This document shows, piece by piece, positions 45,102-56,296 of a stretch of DNA of 64,000 bases. Position numbers and translations under genes: made by a program. Every line of letters starts with the position of its first letter. Positions within the stretch are counted from its first letter, which is position 1. The notes under the pieces were generated by a model that was not told where the DNA came from, did not search any database, and saw nothing but the letters and a program-made list of their open reading frames with translations. The stretch is from Saccopteryx bilineata (lineage: Eukaryota; Chordata; Mammalia; Chiroptera; Emballonuridae): positions 123,696,239 through 123,760,238 of the forward strand of contig NC_089493.1 of assembly GCF_036850765.1 (NCBI RefSeq). The letters run 5' to 3'.

Positions 45102-47337
45102 TATGCAGAAAAAGCATTTGATAAAATCCAGCACATATTTATAATAAAAATTCTCAGCAAAGTGGGAATAAAAAGAGAACATACAGCAACATAATAAAGT
45201 CCATATATGACAAAATGACAGCCAACACATTATCAATGGGTAAAAATTAAAAACAATCTTCTTAAAATCAAGAACAAGACACGAAAGTCCCCTTTCACCA
45301 CTCTTATTCAACTGAACGTGTTCATGAGAGCAATCAGACAAGAAAAAGAAATAAAAGACATTCAAATTGAAAAGGAAGAAGTAAAAATGTCAAAACAATA
45401 AAATAAAACTGGTATTATTTTCTGACAAAATAAAACTATACACAAAACCCTAAAGTGTCAATCAAATAACTATTAGGCCTAATAAATAAATTTGGCATAG
45501 GAACAGAATATAAAATTAATATTCAGAAATGTGACATTTTTATACACCAACAATAAACTGTCAAAAAGAGAAATCAAGAAAACAATCTCATGTGCTATTG
45601 CAACAACAACAAAAATAAAGTACCTAGGAATAAATTTAACCAAGGAGGTAAAAACCTTGTACTCACAAAATTATAAGACATTGAAAAATAAAATTGAGGG
45701 AGATGCAAACAAGTGGAAGCATATATCATGTTCATGAATAGAAAGAATTAACATAATTAAAATGTCCATACTGCACAAAGCAATCTATAGATTCAATTCA
45801 ATTCTTATTAAAATACCAATGGTACTCTTCACAGATCTAGAACAGATTCTAAAAATTTCTATGGAATAAAAAAGAACCCCAATAGTCTCAACAATCTTGA
45901 AAATAAAGAACAAAGTGGGGGTATCATCACACTTCCTGATATCAAGCTATAGTACCATACATGGCCATTGCAATCAAAACAGCCTGGTACTGGCATAAGA
46001 ATTGGCATACAGATCAGTGGAACAGAACAGAGAACCCAGAAATAAACCCACACCTTTATGATCTATTAATATTTGACAAAGGAGGCAAGAATATACAATG
46101 GAGTAAAGACAGTTTCTTTAATAAATGTATTGGGAAAACTGGACAGGTACATACAAAAAAATGAAACTAGACTACCACTTACACCATTCATAAAAATAAG
46201 CTCAAAATGAATAAAACATTTAAATGTAAGTCGTTAAATTATAAATATCCTAAAAGAAAACATAGGCAGTAGACTCACAGACACCTCTCAAAGCAATATT
46301 TTTGCCAATATATCTCCTCAGGCAAGGGAAATGAAAGATAAAGTAAATAAATGAGACTATAGCAAACTAAAAAGCTTTTGCATAGCAAAAGACACCATTA
46401 ACAAAATAAAAAGACAACCCTCTCTATGGGAGAACATATTAACCAATCTGATAAGGGATAAATAGCCAAAATTTATAAAGAACATATAAAACTCAACACC
46501 AGGAAGACAAATAATTCAATTTAAAAATGGGTAAATGACCTGTCTCCAAAGAGGCCAATAGGCATATGAAAAAATGCTCAATGTCATCAATCATCAGAGA
46601 AATATAAATTAAAACCACAATGAGATGTTACCTAACACCTGCCAGAATGGCTTTGATTAACAAATCAACAAACAAGTGCTGGTGAGGGTGTAGAGAAAAG
46701 GGAAATCCCTTGCCCTGCTGGTGAGAACCTAGATGTGTGCAGCCACTATGGAAAACAGTATGGCGTTTCCTCAAAAAAATTAAAAATGGAACTGCCTTAT
46801 GACCCACCTATCCCACTTCTAGGAATGTATCTTAAGAATCCCAAAACACTAATTCAAAAGAAGATACGCACCCCATGTTCATTGCAGCATTGTTTCTAAC
46901 AGCCAAGATCTGGAAACAGCCCAAGTGTCCATTGGTGATCAAGTGGATAAAAAAAAAAGCTGTGGTACATTGCCTGACCTGTGGTGACACAGTGGATAAA
47001 GCTGACCTAGAATGCTAAGGTCACTAGTTTGAAACCCTCAACTTGCCAGTCAAGGCACATATGAGAAAAAACTACTATAAATTGATGCTTCCTGCTCCTC
47101 CCCCTCTCCATTTCTTTCTCTCTCTTCTCGCTCTAAAATCAATAAATAAAATTTTTAGAAACATATATTTAAAAAGCTGTGGTACATTTACATATGGAAT
47201 ACTACACAGCTGTTAAAAATAAGGAAATCTTACCTATTATGACAGCATGGATGGATCTGGAGAGCATTATGCTAAGTGAAAGAAGCTAGGCAGAGAAAGA
47301 CAAATACCATATGCTCTCACTTATATGTGGAATCTAA
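45102..47337 (+). pseudogene. L1-J ORF2 remainder, broken
   Basis: Reverse-transcriptase and C-terminal sequence of an old L1 ORF2. AGAAAAAGCATTTGATAAAATCCAG (45108-45132) marks the EKAFDKIQ motif. Readable pieces are at 45531-45737 and 45961-46164 ([19 protein letters not shown]). Stops and frameshifts are dense. The FADD region near 45415-45430 is degraded to TTTCTGACAAAAT. No product is possible. Confidence 0.8.
46972..47170 (+). mobile_element. VES-like SINE in L1-J
   Basis: Head GCCTGACCTGTGGTGACACAG, CT-rich 3' region and an AATAAAATTTTT tail. Perfect 18-bp TSD AAAAAGCTGTGGTACATT (46954-46971 and 47171-47188). Confidence 0.94.
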
Positions 47338-47664
47338 TGAACACAATAAACTGAGGAACAAAACAGAAACAGAGGCAGGGAACAGATGGACAGCTGTCAG
47401 AGGGAAGGGGGAAGAGAGAGTGGGATCAAAGAAGGTGAAGGAATTAGCCAAATTCATATATACATAACACATATATAGACAACAGGGTAGCAAAAGCCAG
47501 AGGGAAAGAGGGATGGAAGTAGGAGGAGGTAAAGAAGGAAACTGGGGGTGGAAAGAGACTTTGCATCATGGGGGGCATAATGCATTGTGTAGAGACTGTT
47601 ATACTGAATGGGACACTTGAAACCATGTCAACATAATAAATTAAAAAATTAAAATTAAAAATAT

Positions 47665-48425
47665 GCAAAAAATAAGAAATACAGACACCATCTGATTTTA
47701 CTTATATGTGGAATGTAAAGAACAAAATAAATGAACAAAAAAAACCCAAAAACAGATTCATAGATACAGAGAACAATCTGAAGTTTACCAAATGGGAGGG
47801 GGATTGAGAGGCTGGGTGAAAAAGTTGAAGGTATTAAGAAGTATAAATTTTTTTTTTTCCTGAAGCTGGAAACAGGGAGAGACAGTCAGACTCCCGCATG
47901 CGCCCGACCGGGATCCACCCGGCACGCCCATCATGGGGCGATGCTCTGCCCACCAGGGGGCGATGCTCTGCCCATCCTGGGCATCGCCATGTTGCAACCA
48001 GAGCCACTCTAGCGCCTGAGGCAGAGGCCACAGAGCCATCCCCAGCACCCGGGCCATCTTTGCTCCAATGGAGCCTTGGCTGCAGGAGGGGAAGAGAGAG
48101 ACAGAGAGGAAGGCGCGGCGGAGGGGTGGAGAAGCAAATGGGTGCTTCTCTTGTGTGCCCTGGCTAGGAATCGAACCCGGGTCCTCCACACGCTAGGCCG
48201 ACGCTCTACCGCTGAGCCAACCGGCCAGGGCTAAGAAGTATAAATTGATAGTTACAAAATTGTTATGGAGACATGAAGTACAGGAAATAAGTCAATAATA
48301 TTGTAATAACTACATATGGTGCCAGGTGGGTACCAGAATTATTGGAGGATCACTTCATAAGATACATAATTGTCTAAACACTAGGCTGTGCACTTTAAAC
48401 TAATATAAAATAATTTTTAAACTAT
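47665..48425 (+). mobile_element. L1-K, short old L1 3' fragment
   Basis: It has 3' ORF2/3'UTR-like sequence (TTACTTATATGTGGAATGTAAAG) without upstream ORF2. It is split by a minus-strand Rhin-1 SINE (47850-48231). The 3' end is near 48425 at AATAATTTTTAAACTATAAAAAG. No frame. Confidence 0.65.
47850..48231 (-). mobile_element. Rhin-1-type SINE, minus strand, with internal duplication
   Basis: On the minus strand it begins GCCCTGGCCGGTTGGCTCAG and ends TTCAGGAAAAAAAAA. Perfect 15-bp TSD TAAGAAGTATAAATT (47835-47849 and 48232-48246). The GCAGAGCATCGCCCC block is duplicated (about 47935-47985) as in the copy at 20127. Confidence 0.95.
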
Positions 48426-49075
48426 AAAAAGAAAAATGCAATGTCGCTGCAACATGGACATTGCCATATACATCTACAGTATAGCAAATTATTTTCCCTT
48501 ATTTAAAAAAGCATACTACTCACAATAGAAAATAAACTATGATTCACTCAATAACATATGCAAATCTCAAAACATTATGTTGAGCTAAAGAAGCCAAACA
48601 TAAAAAAGCCTATACTATATGATTCTACTTATGTAAAGTTCAAGGAAAAATTCATTGATAGTGTTGGAAATCAGAACAGTAGTTGCTGTGAAAGGAGGGG
48701 GCAATTAACTGGAAGAGGGCACAGTGGAACTTTCTGGTGTGATAGAAATGCTTTAAATCTTGATTGGGGTGGTATTGCACAAGTAAGTAGTACACAGGTG
48801 CTTAATCACATTTATCAAAACTTGATTGTAGCCTGACCTGTGTTGGCGCAGTGGGATAAAGCATCAACCTGGAAAACTGAGGTTGCCGGTTCGAAACCTT
48901 GGGCTTGCCTGGTCAAGGCACATATGGGAGTTGATGCTTCCTGCTCATCCCCCTTCTCTCCCTCTCTCTCTCTCTCTCTCTCCCCCCTCTCTCTAAAAAT
49001 CAATCAATAAAATATTTTTAAAAACTTGATTGTAAACTTAAGATCACTGCATTTCAGTGTATAAATTTTTTCCCT
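48426..49075 (+). mobile_element. Ancient L1 3' end fragment (L1M-like)
   Basis: Sequence such as AAAACATTATGTTGAGCTAAAG and GGAACTTTCTGGTGTGATAG matches the 3' region typical of old mammalian L1M elements. It is split by a SINE at 48831-49020 and ends near 49075. Confidence 0.75.
48831..49020 (+). mobile_element. VES-like SINE in ancient L1
   Basis: Head GCCTGACCTGTGTTGGCGCAG, B box GGTTCGAAACC, CT repeats (about 48957-48985) and a tail with AATAAAATATTTTTA. Perfect 14-bp TSD AAAACTTGATTGTA (48817-48830 and 49021-49034). Confidence 0.95.
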
Positions 49076-50236
49076 ATAGAAATAGTAAGCCAAAAAAATT
49101 AATGAGGCATCATTATTGGAACAAACAAACAAAGACATGAGGGCTGAAACAGCGTAGTATAGATGATTATAAGCAGTTTGGCAGTGGTGAAACACAGTGC
49201 TTGAGCAAGGAAGCAATGGAGGATGAACCTGGAAAGGTAAGCAGTGTGAAACTGGAGTAAAAATACTGTCATGGTTCTGACCAAAGAAAATTAAAATTGG
49301 ATTAAAAGACAAACCTTTGAAGTTAAAGAGTGATTGACTAGCCAGAGACCTCCAGAAAATTGACAGACTTACCTCTGTTTTCCCATATCTAAGGGGATGA
49401 AAACCAGAACTTTGAAGCCAGGTATTTATCCAAATGACTAAAAACTAGAGAATAAAGGTTTCTCTCCCTCTCTCAAAAGGGGATGGGGGCAACACATAGG
49501 CCATATAAACTCCCAGATTCATGATGTCAAGGTCTGCTCTTGCAGTATAGACTTTCCCATTTCCCAACATGCAGGATAACATCTGGCTCTCATTGAAAAA
49601 CTTGTCAAACAGGAGTCAGGTCATAAAAGCTTCCTATGGCATGCAGAAAATGTCTAGATTTATCTCATTGCCAGTGGCAAGACAGATTTAAAAAGGTTTA
49701 AAAGACAAGGAAAAGATCATATTTGAGTATAGAAAGATAACTTTGACATCACTGTGGAAAATAAATCTAAGGCAGTCAAGACTGAAAACAGAAAGATGAG
49801 GACAATTGTAAAGGTCCTGGTAGGAGAGTATGCAATACACATTAGTAATGAAGAAAAAGGAAAAGGAATAGATACAAGCAATCTCATGAGGGTAGGATTG
49901 AAAAGATTTAGATGTGGGACCATTGGAATTATGTTGCCCCTGCAGTGCCTGGTAAAGCCACCAAAGGGATCTTCATGAAACACCTGAGATAAGTTCTTGT
50001 ATTTCCCTGAAGTACACGATGCCTATTTATGGGTTGGTATGTGATTCTCTTCCACTCATCTATCTTGTATTCATCTTCAACTGAGAAGATCCTCTCCTGA
50101 CTGAGGCCCCTTAAACCCCCAAAATAAACTAGGGCCCTGATGTTGGTCACTCCCACAACTAAGATACCAACACATATATTTGGATTGTGATTGTGTTTTC
50201 ATTCCTCACTTCCTCACTAGGCATAATGCCATAGTC
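49076..50236. other. Unassigned sequence
   Basis: I see no gene, RNA or repeat I can name. The best open frame (49754-49978, 74 codons) has no recognisable domain and is expected by chance. It may be unique intergenic sequence. Confidence 0.5.
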
Positions 50237-50325
50237 AGACTCTATCTTGTTCATAATTATATCTCCAGCACAGAGCAGGGGCAGGCATGAAGTTGGAACT
50301 CAATAAATATTTGTTACTAAAGTAC
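50237..50325 (+). mobile_element. L2 3' end relic
   Basis: TATCTTGTTCATAATTATAT, then CTCCAGCACAGAGCAGG and AACTCAATAAATATTTGTTA, resemble the conserved 3' end of mammalian L2. Confidence 0.7.
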
Positions 50326-51694
50326 TCAACATTGCACTAAAGTCCCATTTATATAAGGGCAAGAACTAGAACATGTTACCTCATTTCCCAGACTTTCTAT
50401 GGGACTTCAAGGATATTCTGTCTTCAATAAACTAAAAATAATCATTTGAACCTCTCTTCTTTACTTCTCATTATTAGTGTAATAAAATATAAGCCTTCTA
50501 AGATTTTAATAAAAATGAAATAAAGAATGTACCTTATACATATGAATTTTTTAAGAAATGTGACTGAATAATCAGTTGTTGCCTTACAGAGACCTAAATT
50601 TGGTGCCTGGAAACCCTAAAATTACCTAAGAGAGAGGTACCATCACCTTGATGTCACCATGCAAATGTTTGATTTTCATGGTGCCTTTACTTTGGCCTGG
50701 TGGCATTGAATGAGATAAAATAAGTGGGATAAAAACAAGTTATTTGCATAAGGGCAAGTTCTACTTTTCCCTCTCTATCCACAATTTTATACTTTATTTC
50801 TCAACCTTAATTTTCATCTACCAGTGAATCTATGCAACTGATTAAATTTTCACATCCTCATTGACAATCACAAATATGGTCTATTTCCTCAAAATTAATG
50901 GGTGCTTAAAGTCATGACAACTTGAAATGTGTTCATACTGCATAGAAAATAAAACCATGACAAAAGGGGAAAAATGTTCCTCCCTCTTCTCAGGAAAATA
51001 AAAACATAAAATATATATTTGGTGCTCTCTAGCCACTCTAATAATTCCATAATGAAAGAAAAAATTATATGACAAGAATATACAAAATGAATAGTCCATT
51101 ATTCTAAATGAGGCAGAAACCATACAAACTTTACCACTTATACGTAATTCTAAAAGTTTAAGACATTATATTTATTCCCTATTGAGCATCTACCATTGGC
51201 ACTTAAAGATAGAAATATTGACTTTCATTCAGTACTAAAAAGCTGACCTAGACTTGAAGTTATTTAGAGACTGGCTTTGCCTTCCAATGGTATCACATGT
51301 TGTAACTTGAAACAAGCTTCAAGTGCAGAGAAAAAATATGAGAGAAGCCTTAGATCTACACTGCTGCATTCTTCAACTCCACAATAAGAGTTTTGTCAAA
51401 GTTCATATCCAACTAACAATAAGGCCAGCAAACCAGGACTTGTAAGGTGAGACTAGACTATATCATAGAACTACAGTTTCACTTCATTCAGAATGAAGAA
51501 TGTGTTGGGAAAGCTTGTCCCTAGAATAGAAAAATGTTTGAGAAACAAATATCTGTCTGGCAACAGAGGCAGGAGAATATGCATGTGGGAAGGTTAATGT
51601 CAAATGACACCTTAACAAAAGACACAATCTGGATGTACTATCCCGTGAGTTCATAACCTTCAACTATATTACAAAGAAACACTCAGCTTTCAGG
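50326..51694. other. Unassigned sequence
   Basis: About 1.4 kb of AT-rich DNA with no convincing frame, RNA gene or named repeat. The antisense 80-codon frame at 50881-51123 has no recognisable features. Confidence 0.5.
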
Positions 51695-51930
51695 GTCTGA
51701 CACTGAGTACCTATTTTGTGCCAGGAACTTTATTGGAAGATTCCACTTCTCTGGATTATTTAAGTTGCTGCCAAGCCAAAAATTCCTTATTACCCCCATG
51801 GTACAGATAAGGCAACTGAGGCCCAGAGAGTTACAAAGACCCAAAGTCACATGATAAGAAAATACTAGAGCTAGGATATAACTGACCTTTTACTTCCATG
51901 AACAATATTCTATCCATAGTACCACAGTAG
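51695..51930 (-). mobile_element. MIR relic
   Basis: CTATTTTGTGCCAGGAACTT, then GGTACAGATAAGGCAACTGA and GGCCCAGAGAGTTAC, match the reverse complement of the MIR SINE core and 3' part. Confidence 0.82.
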
Positions 51931-52126
51931 CATTACTCCAAAATGTTAGGAAATCCCAAGCACCTTCCTCAGGGAATGTGATGACAGTGAGGGTGGAAAA
52001 AGACTGGTAGTGACTAGAAGGGGAATGGTGGAAGAGGGTGGTACTCTTGAGGTGCTCATTATATTCTCAATTTAGACCTGTGTATTACTTAGATGAGTGT
52101 GTTCATTTTGTGAAAATTCTTCAAGC
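51931..52126. other. Unassigned sequence and SINE target site
   Basis: No feature recognised apart from the SINE TSD AAAATTCTTCAAGC at its right end (52113-52126). Confidence 0.5.
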
Positions 52127-52487
52127 AGCCCTGGCCAGTTGGCTCAGTGGTAGAGCCTTGGCCTGGCATGCAGGAGTCCTGGGTTCAATTCCCAGCCAGG
52201 GCACACAAGAGAAGCACCCATCTGCTTCTCCACCCCTCCCCCTCTCCTTCCTCTCTGTCTCTCTCTTCCCCTCCCACAGCTGAGGCTCCATTGGAGCAAA
52301 GTTGGCCTGGGTGCTGAGGATGGCTCTATGGCCTCTGCCTCAGGTGCTAGAATGGCTCTAGTCACAACAGAGCAATGCCCCAGTTGGGCAGAGCATAGCC
52401 CCCTGGTGGGCATGCCGGGTGGATCCCGGTCGGGTGCACACGGGAGTCTGACTGCCTCCCCGTTTCCAACTTCAAAAAAATACAAAA
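52127..52487 (+). mobile_element. Rhin-1-type SINE
   Basis: Complete head-to-tail copy with several CpG-type decays (for example GAGCCTTGG for GAGCGTCGG). Perfect 14-bp TSD AAAATTCTTCAAGC (52113-52126 and 52488-52501). Confidence 0.95.
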
Positions 52488-52550
52488 AAAATTCTTCAAG
52501 CTGTATACACATGATATATGTATTACTCTGTATGCATGTTATACTTTTTT

Positions 52551-52977
52551 AAATTTTTTATTTAGAAAGTTAAATTTAATGGAGTGGCATTGATTAATAA
52601 GAGTACATAGATTTCAGGTAAACATTTCTATAGCATTTGAACTGTTGATTATGTTGTATACCCATTACCCAAAGTCAAATCATTTTCCATCACCTTTGAT
52701 TTGTCCCTCTTTACTCCCCTCCCTTAACCCCTCCCCTATAGCCCCTGCTTTCTAATAATCCCTTCACTTTTATCTATGTCCATGAGTCTCAGTTCTATAT
52801 CCTACTTATGTATGGAATCATACAGTTCTTAGCTTTTTCTGATTTATTTCACTCAGTATAATGTTCTCAAGGTCCATCCATTTTGTTGTAAATGACAATG
52901 TTATCATTTCTTATGGCTGAGTAGTATTCCATAGTATATATGTCCCACATCTTCTTTGTCCAATCCTCTATCGAGGG
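52551..52977 (-). mobile_element. L1-L, short 5'-truncated L1
   Basis: Minus-strand 3'UTR and the last codons of ORF2 (TTCTTATGGCTGAGTAGTATTCC near 52910). The direct repeat ATACTTTTTT/ATACTTTCTA (52541-52550 and 52978-52987) is a plausible TSD. Confidence 0.85.
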
Positions 52978-53365
52978 ATACTTTCTAAAAAGTTGTAAAA
53001 TGGGGGTGGTAGAGGAGTGCTCTTACCTGAAGTCTCAAATTTGCTCCTTCCAGGACAGCTCCTTAAATACCTTTTCCCTCTTTCTCACAGGTTCAGATGA
53101 GCCTGCTTTCCTTTCCTCTTAAAGTTAAAAAAAAATAAAATGCTATATTAGTCAAACCCTTACTAATCATTATCAAACTACACTAACTTTTTTCTTGAAA
53201 ATAAGCTTCAATATATTCATACAGAGATTCCACCAAATGATGAAAGTTTGGAGGACCCTACTTCTAGTCTTATTAACAAAGAAGTTCTGGGCTTCAGCTT
53301 ATCCATAAATGAATGTTTCAGTGAGAAAATATCTAAAGTCCATTTTCCCATGCATATGCTTTAAG
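52978..53365. other. Unassigned sequence
   Basis: No gene or named repeat recognised. It includes an A-rich run near 53129-53140. Confidence 0.5.
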
Positions 53366-53522
53366 ATATGTATACAAAAAATTCATAGTAACATCATTTA
53401 TAATAGAGAAAAACAAGCAAGGAGAATGGCCACTGTCAGAAGAATGGATAATTTATGGTATAAATCTATACTTCCCACAGAAATAAAGTATTAGGAATTA
53501 TAGCAATACATATTCTCTAGAT

Positions 53523-53915
53523 CAGGGGTCTCAAACTCAACTCAGCATGTGGGCCGCAGAGCAAGATCACAGCCCTTTGGTGGGCCGCACTAGGTCTACA
53601 AAAGGCAACTGTTACGCAACACTTTTCTCACTGCAGTTGAAAACAAAACAAAAAAAAAATCAGTACAACAAGCACAATCGTACATGCAGTTTACTCAGTG
53701 TCACAAAATGACCAGAAACTGTAGTTCGCATCACAACTGCTGTTAACTAAGCTAATATCTAGCTAGGATGCTAGAGAAATGAAAAATACAAGTAGGCCCC
53801 TAGGCTTACTTAATTTTATCCAAAATATTTTGAACTTCGTGGATTAGTTTGCGGGCCACACAAAATTGTTCGGCGGGCCACATGCGGCCTGCAGGCCGCG
53901 AGTTTGAGACCCCTG
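53523..53915. mobile_element. Non-autonomous hAT-type DNA transposon (393 bp)
   Basis: Near-perfect terminal inverted repeats CAGGGGTCTCAAACTC and GAGTTTGAGACCCCTG. Perfect 8-bp TSD CTCTAGAT (53515-53522 and 53916-53923). No transposase frame. A different family from the element at 41884. Confidence 0.96.
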
Positions 53916-53982
53916 CTCTAGATGGACCATAGAAGCATACTAAATGAGAAAAGCATATCAGTGAAAAAAATAGATGGTGATG

Positions 53983-54005
53983 ATAGCTAGATAGATGATG
54001 ATGAT

Positions 54006-54055
<50 letters not shown>

Positions 54056-54060
54056 AAGAG
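53983..54060. repeat. GATA/GATG microsatellite
   Basis: Tandem GATA units, about twelve in an uninterrupted run (about 54006-54054), preceded by GATGATGAT and imperfect GATA units. Confidence 0.95.
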
Positions 54061-54132
54061 AGAGAGGCCTGAAATAATATATTGTTTAGGGAGTCATACA
54101 TATCTGGTAGGACTATAAGGAACACCAAGCAA

Positions 54133-54322
54133 GCCCTATCCAGGTAGCTCAGTTGGTTAGAGCTTTGTTCCAATATGCCAAGGTTGCAGGTTTAATCCCC
54201 AGTCAAAGCACATACAAGAATCAACCAATGAATGCATAAATGAGTGGAACAACAAATCAATGTTTCTCTCCCTCTCTCTCTCTCTCTCCTCTAAAAATCA
54301 ATCAATCAATCAACTTTAAAAT
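54133..54322 (+). mobile_element. VES-type tRNA-derived SINE
   Basis: Head GCCCTATCCAGGTAGCTCAG, B-box-like GGTTTAATCC, CT repeats and an AAAATCAATCAATCAATCAA tail. Perfect 11-bp TSD ACACCAAGCAA (54122-54132 and 54323-54333). A different subtype from the GCCTGACCTG copies. Confidence 0.9.
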
Positions 54323-54560
54323 ACACCAAGCAAATGAAAATACAAACTGCAAGACATTATTTCTGGATGGAAGTAGGGTGATAGGGGAGGTCAAGGAACA
54401 GAATTTTCAATGGTATTAGTGATGTTTCACTTCTTAAGTAAGTTGATGAATTCATAAGTGTTTGCATGGTTATTATACTTCATTACTTATATACTGTCAT
54501 ATATCATCTTTTATGTATCAAATATTATACATTTGTAAAGATTATATTTTTTTTCTTAGA

Positions 54561-55094
54561 AAATGTTGGATAAAGTGCTAAGTACTAAATTTTAAAGTCA
54601 CCAATAAATTGTTACTCTAATCTTTAACTGCCCTAATACCCGGGTTTGCTTACTGTGGAGAAGAGCCATGAATATAACAGTCTAGAATTTGTGTCCCACA
54701 AAGGCAGGTGGGGCATCTAAGTCCTCCTTTTCCTTGCTGTCCTCACTAACAACCAACATGCAACAGAAAATTATAATGGGTTCCCACTGACCTATACAAT
54801 AACTAAAGGATGGCAGAGTTCCCACTGACCTCTACAGCAACTAAAGGACGGCAGTGTTTCCACTCTAGGAACAAAGCAGAGTGTGTACATAAAACCCTCT
54901 ATTGAAAGAAAAGGTTCCTCTTCTGACACAGCCTGAACCAAGGGATTCAGCTTGGTGAGCAAAGGTCAAGTCAGATTTCAGCCCTCAGTCTACCCTTGGT
55001 GGTAAGTCTTGGTAAAAAAAAACACAACTGAAGCCAAAAGTCTTTATTCAAAGAAGTGTAACATAACTCTTCTTTGGAAAGAATTATTGATTTG
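54561..55094. other. Unassigned sequence
   Basis: No gene recognised. It holds the 38-bp tandem duplication at 54781-54856. Confidence 0.5.
54781..54856. repeat. 38-bp tandem duplication
   Basis: Two units starting TTCCCACTGACCT (54781-54818 and 54819-54856) differ at only a few positions. A further partial unit (TTTCCACT) follows. Confidence 0.9.
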
Positions 55095-55254
55095 TCCTAT
55101 TAATATTTATTTAGCACTGTCTCACACCAAGTGTCACTCTTCAAGATGTTTGGGATTCAAAAGTGAACACAGCAAACTCTCTTCTACATCCTAATAGAAG
55201 AGATCAACTATAAATCCATAAACAATAAAAAATTAGATGATTTCCAATAATAAA
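55095..55254 (-). mobile_element. Possible L2 relic
   Basis: The order TTATTTAGCACTGTCTCACA, then GGGATTCAAAAGTGAACA, resembles the reverse complement of an L2-type 3' segment. Heavily diverged. Confidence 0.5.
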
Positions 55255-55264
55255 CAGAAAATAT

Positions 55265-55454
55265 TTATTTTCTTATTTTTTAATTTTATTTATACATTTT
55301 GGAGAGGAGAGAGAGAAAGAGAGACAGAGAAGAAGGGGAGGAGCAGGAAGCATCAACTCCCATATGTGCCTTGACCAGGCAAGCCCAGGGGTTTTGAACC
55401 AGCGACCTCAGCATTCTAGGTCTATCCTTTATCAACTGCACCACCACAGGTCAG
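55265..55454 (-). mobile_element. VES-like SINE, minus strand
   Basis: The minus strand gives GCCTGACCTGTGGTGGTGCAG, a B box GGTTCAAAACC, CT repeats and an A/T tail. CAGAAAATAT/CAGAATATAT flank it as an imperfect TSD. Confidence 0.9.
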
Positions 55455-55523
55455 GCAGAATATATATATTTTTTATAGTGGATCTTCACGTTTAATTTCA
55501 GCCACTAAAATCACACATTTTCC

Positions 55524-55890
55524 GCCCTGGCTGGTTGGCTCAGTGGTAGAGCGTCGGCCTAGCGTGCGGAGGACCCGGGTTCGATTCCCGGCCAGGGCAC
55601 ACAGGAGAAGCGCCCATCTGCTTCTCCACCCCTCCGCCATGCCTTCCTCTCTGTCTCTCTCTTCCCCTCCCACAGCCAAGGCTCCATTGGAGCAAAGATG
55701 GCCCGGGAGCTGGGGATGGCTCTGTGGCCTCTGCCTCAGGCACTAGAGTGGCTCTGGTCACAACATGGCGACGCCCAGGATGGGCAGAGCATCGCCCCAT
55801 GGTGGGCGTGCCGGGTGGATCCCAGTAGGGCACATGTGGGAGTCTGACTGTCTCTCCCTGTTTCCAGCTTCAGAAAAATGCAAAAAAAAA
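55524..55890 (+). mobile_element. Rhin-1-type SINE, well-preserved copy
   Basis: It has a tRNA-like head (55524-55598) whose first and last seven bases (GCCCTGG and CCAGGGC) pair perfectly. A box GGCTCAGTGGTAGAGCG and B box GGTTCGATTCC are consensus. Perfect 17-bp TSD AAAATCACACATTTTCC (55507-55523 and 55891-55907). It keeps most CpG sites, so it is among the younger copies here. Confidence 0.96.
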
Positions 55891-56296
55891 AAAATCACAC
55901 ATTTTCCTTATTATTATGCCATTTGGTTTAAAATATAATCAGTCTCATACTTTACTATAATAAAAGTAACCTTTCTTCAACAGCTACTGATTTTCTTATT
56001 CTTTTATTTTTAATTTATTGTGTTAACAAGGATTCAAGTGTCCCACTCCCTACAACTACCTCAACCCCACCCACTTGTTCCTTGTTACCCTTCCTTTGTC
56101 CCCCTCCCCCTAGCTCTCTCCCCCCTTCCCTTTGGGATTTGCTGTCCTATTATCTGTATCTATGTGTTATGTATATGTAATTTTACTAACCCCTTCACCT
56201 TCTCTGATCCCATGCCCTCATCCCTCTGAGTGCTGTTCCTCTGCTTCCTGTGACCCTGCCTCTGCCTCTATTCCGTTCCTCAGTTCACTTTGTTCA

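Larger units (their letters stand above)
44190..47664 (+). mobile_element. L1-J, older truncated L1 (ORF2 and 3'UTR)
   Basis: ORF2 sequence runs from the PDGF-like motif (CCTAGACCAGATGGTTTCAC, near 44205) to TAA 47335-47337. The 3'UTR ends in a tail near 47640-47664. It belongs to the same older group as L1-E and L1-G. It is interrupted by a Tigger-like element (44573-45099) and a SINE (46972-47170). Confidence 0.86.
53366..54560 (+). mobile_element. Ancient L1 3' fragment (L1M/HAL1-like), interrupted
   Basis: ACATCATTTATAATAGAGAA, AGAATGGATAATTTATGGTA and a TATATACTG-type 3'UTR resemble the 3' part of very old L1s. It is split by a hAT element (53523-53915), a GATA array and a SINE (54133-54322). 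Confidence 0.65.

Noticed and set aside
49754..49978. 74-codon frame in unassigned DNA
   Set aside because: Length is expected by chance. There is no signal peptide, domain or codon signature to support it.
53983..54060. CRISPR-like or regulatory direct repeat array
   Set aside because: It is a simple GATA microsatellite with no spacers, in a mammalian genome.
55524..55598. Apparent tRNA gene with A and B boxes (similarly at 16704, 20127, 38627, 52127 and on the minus strand near 48231)
   Set aside because: Each is the head of a SINE: CT-rich body, A tail and TSDs follow, so these are mobile elements and not tRNA genes.
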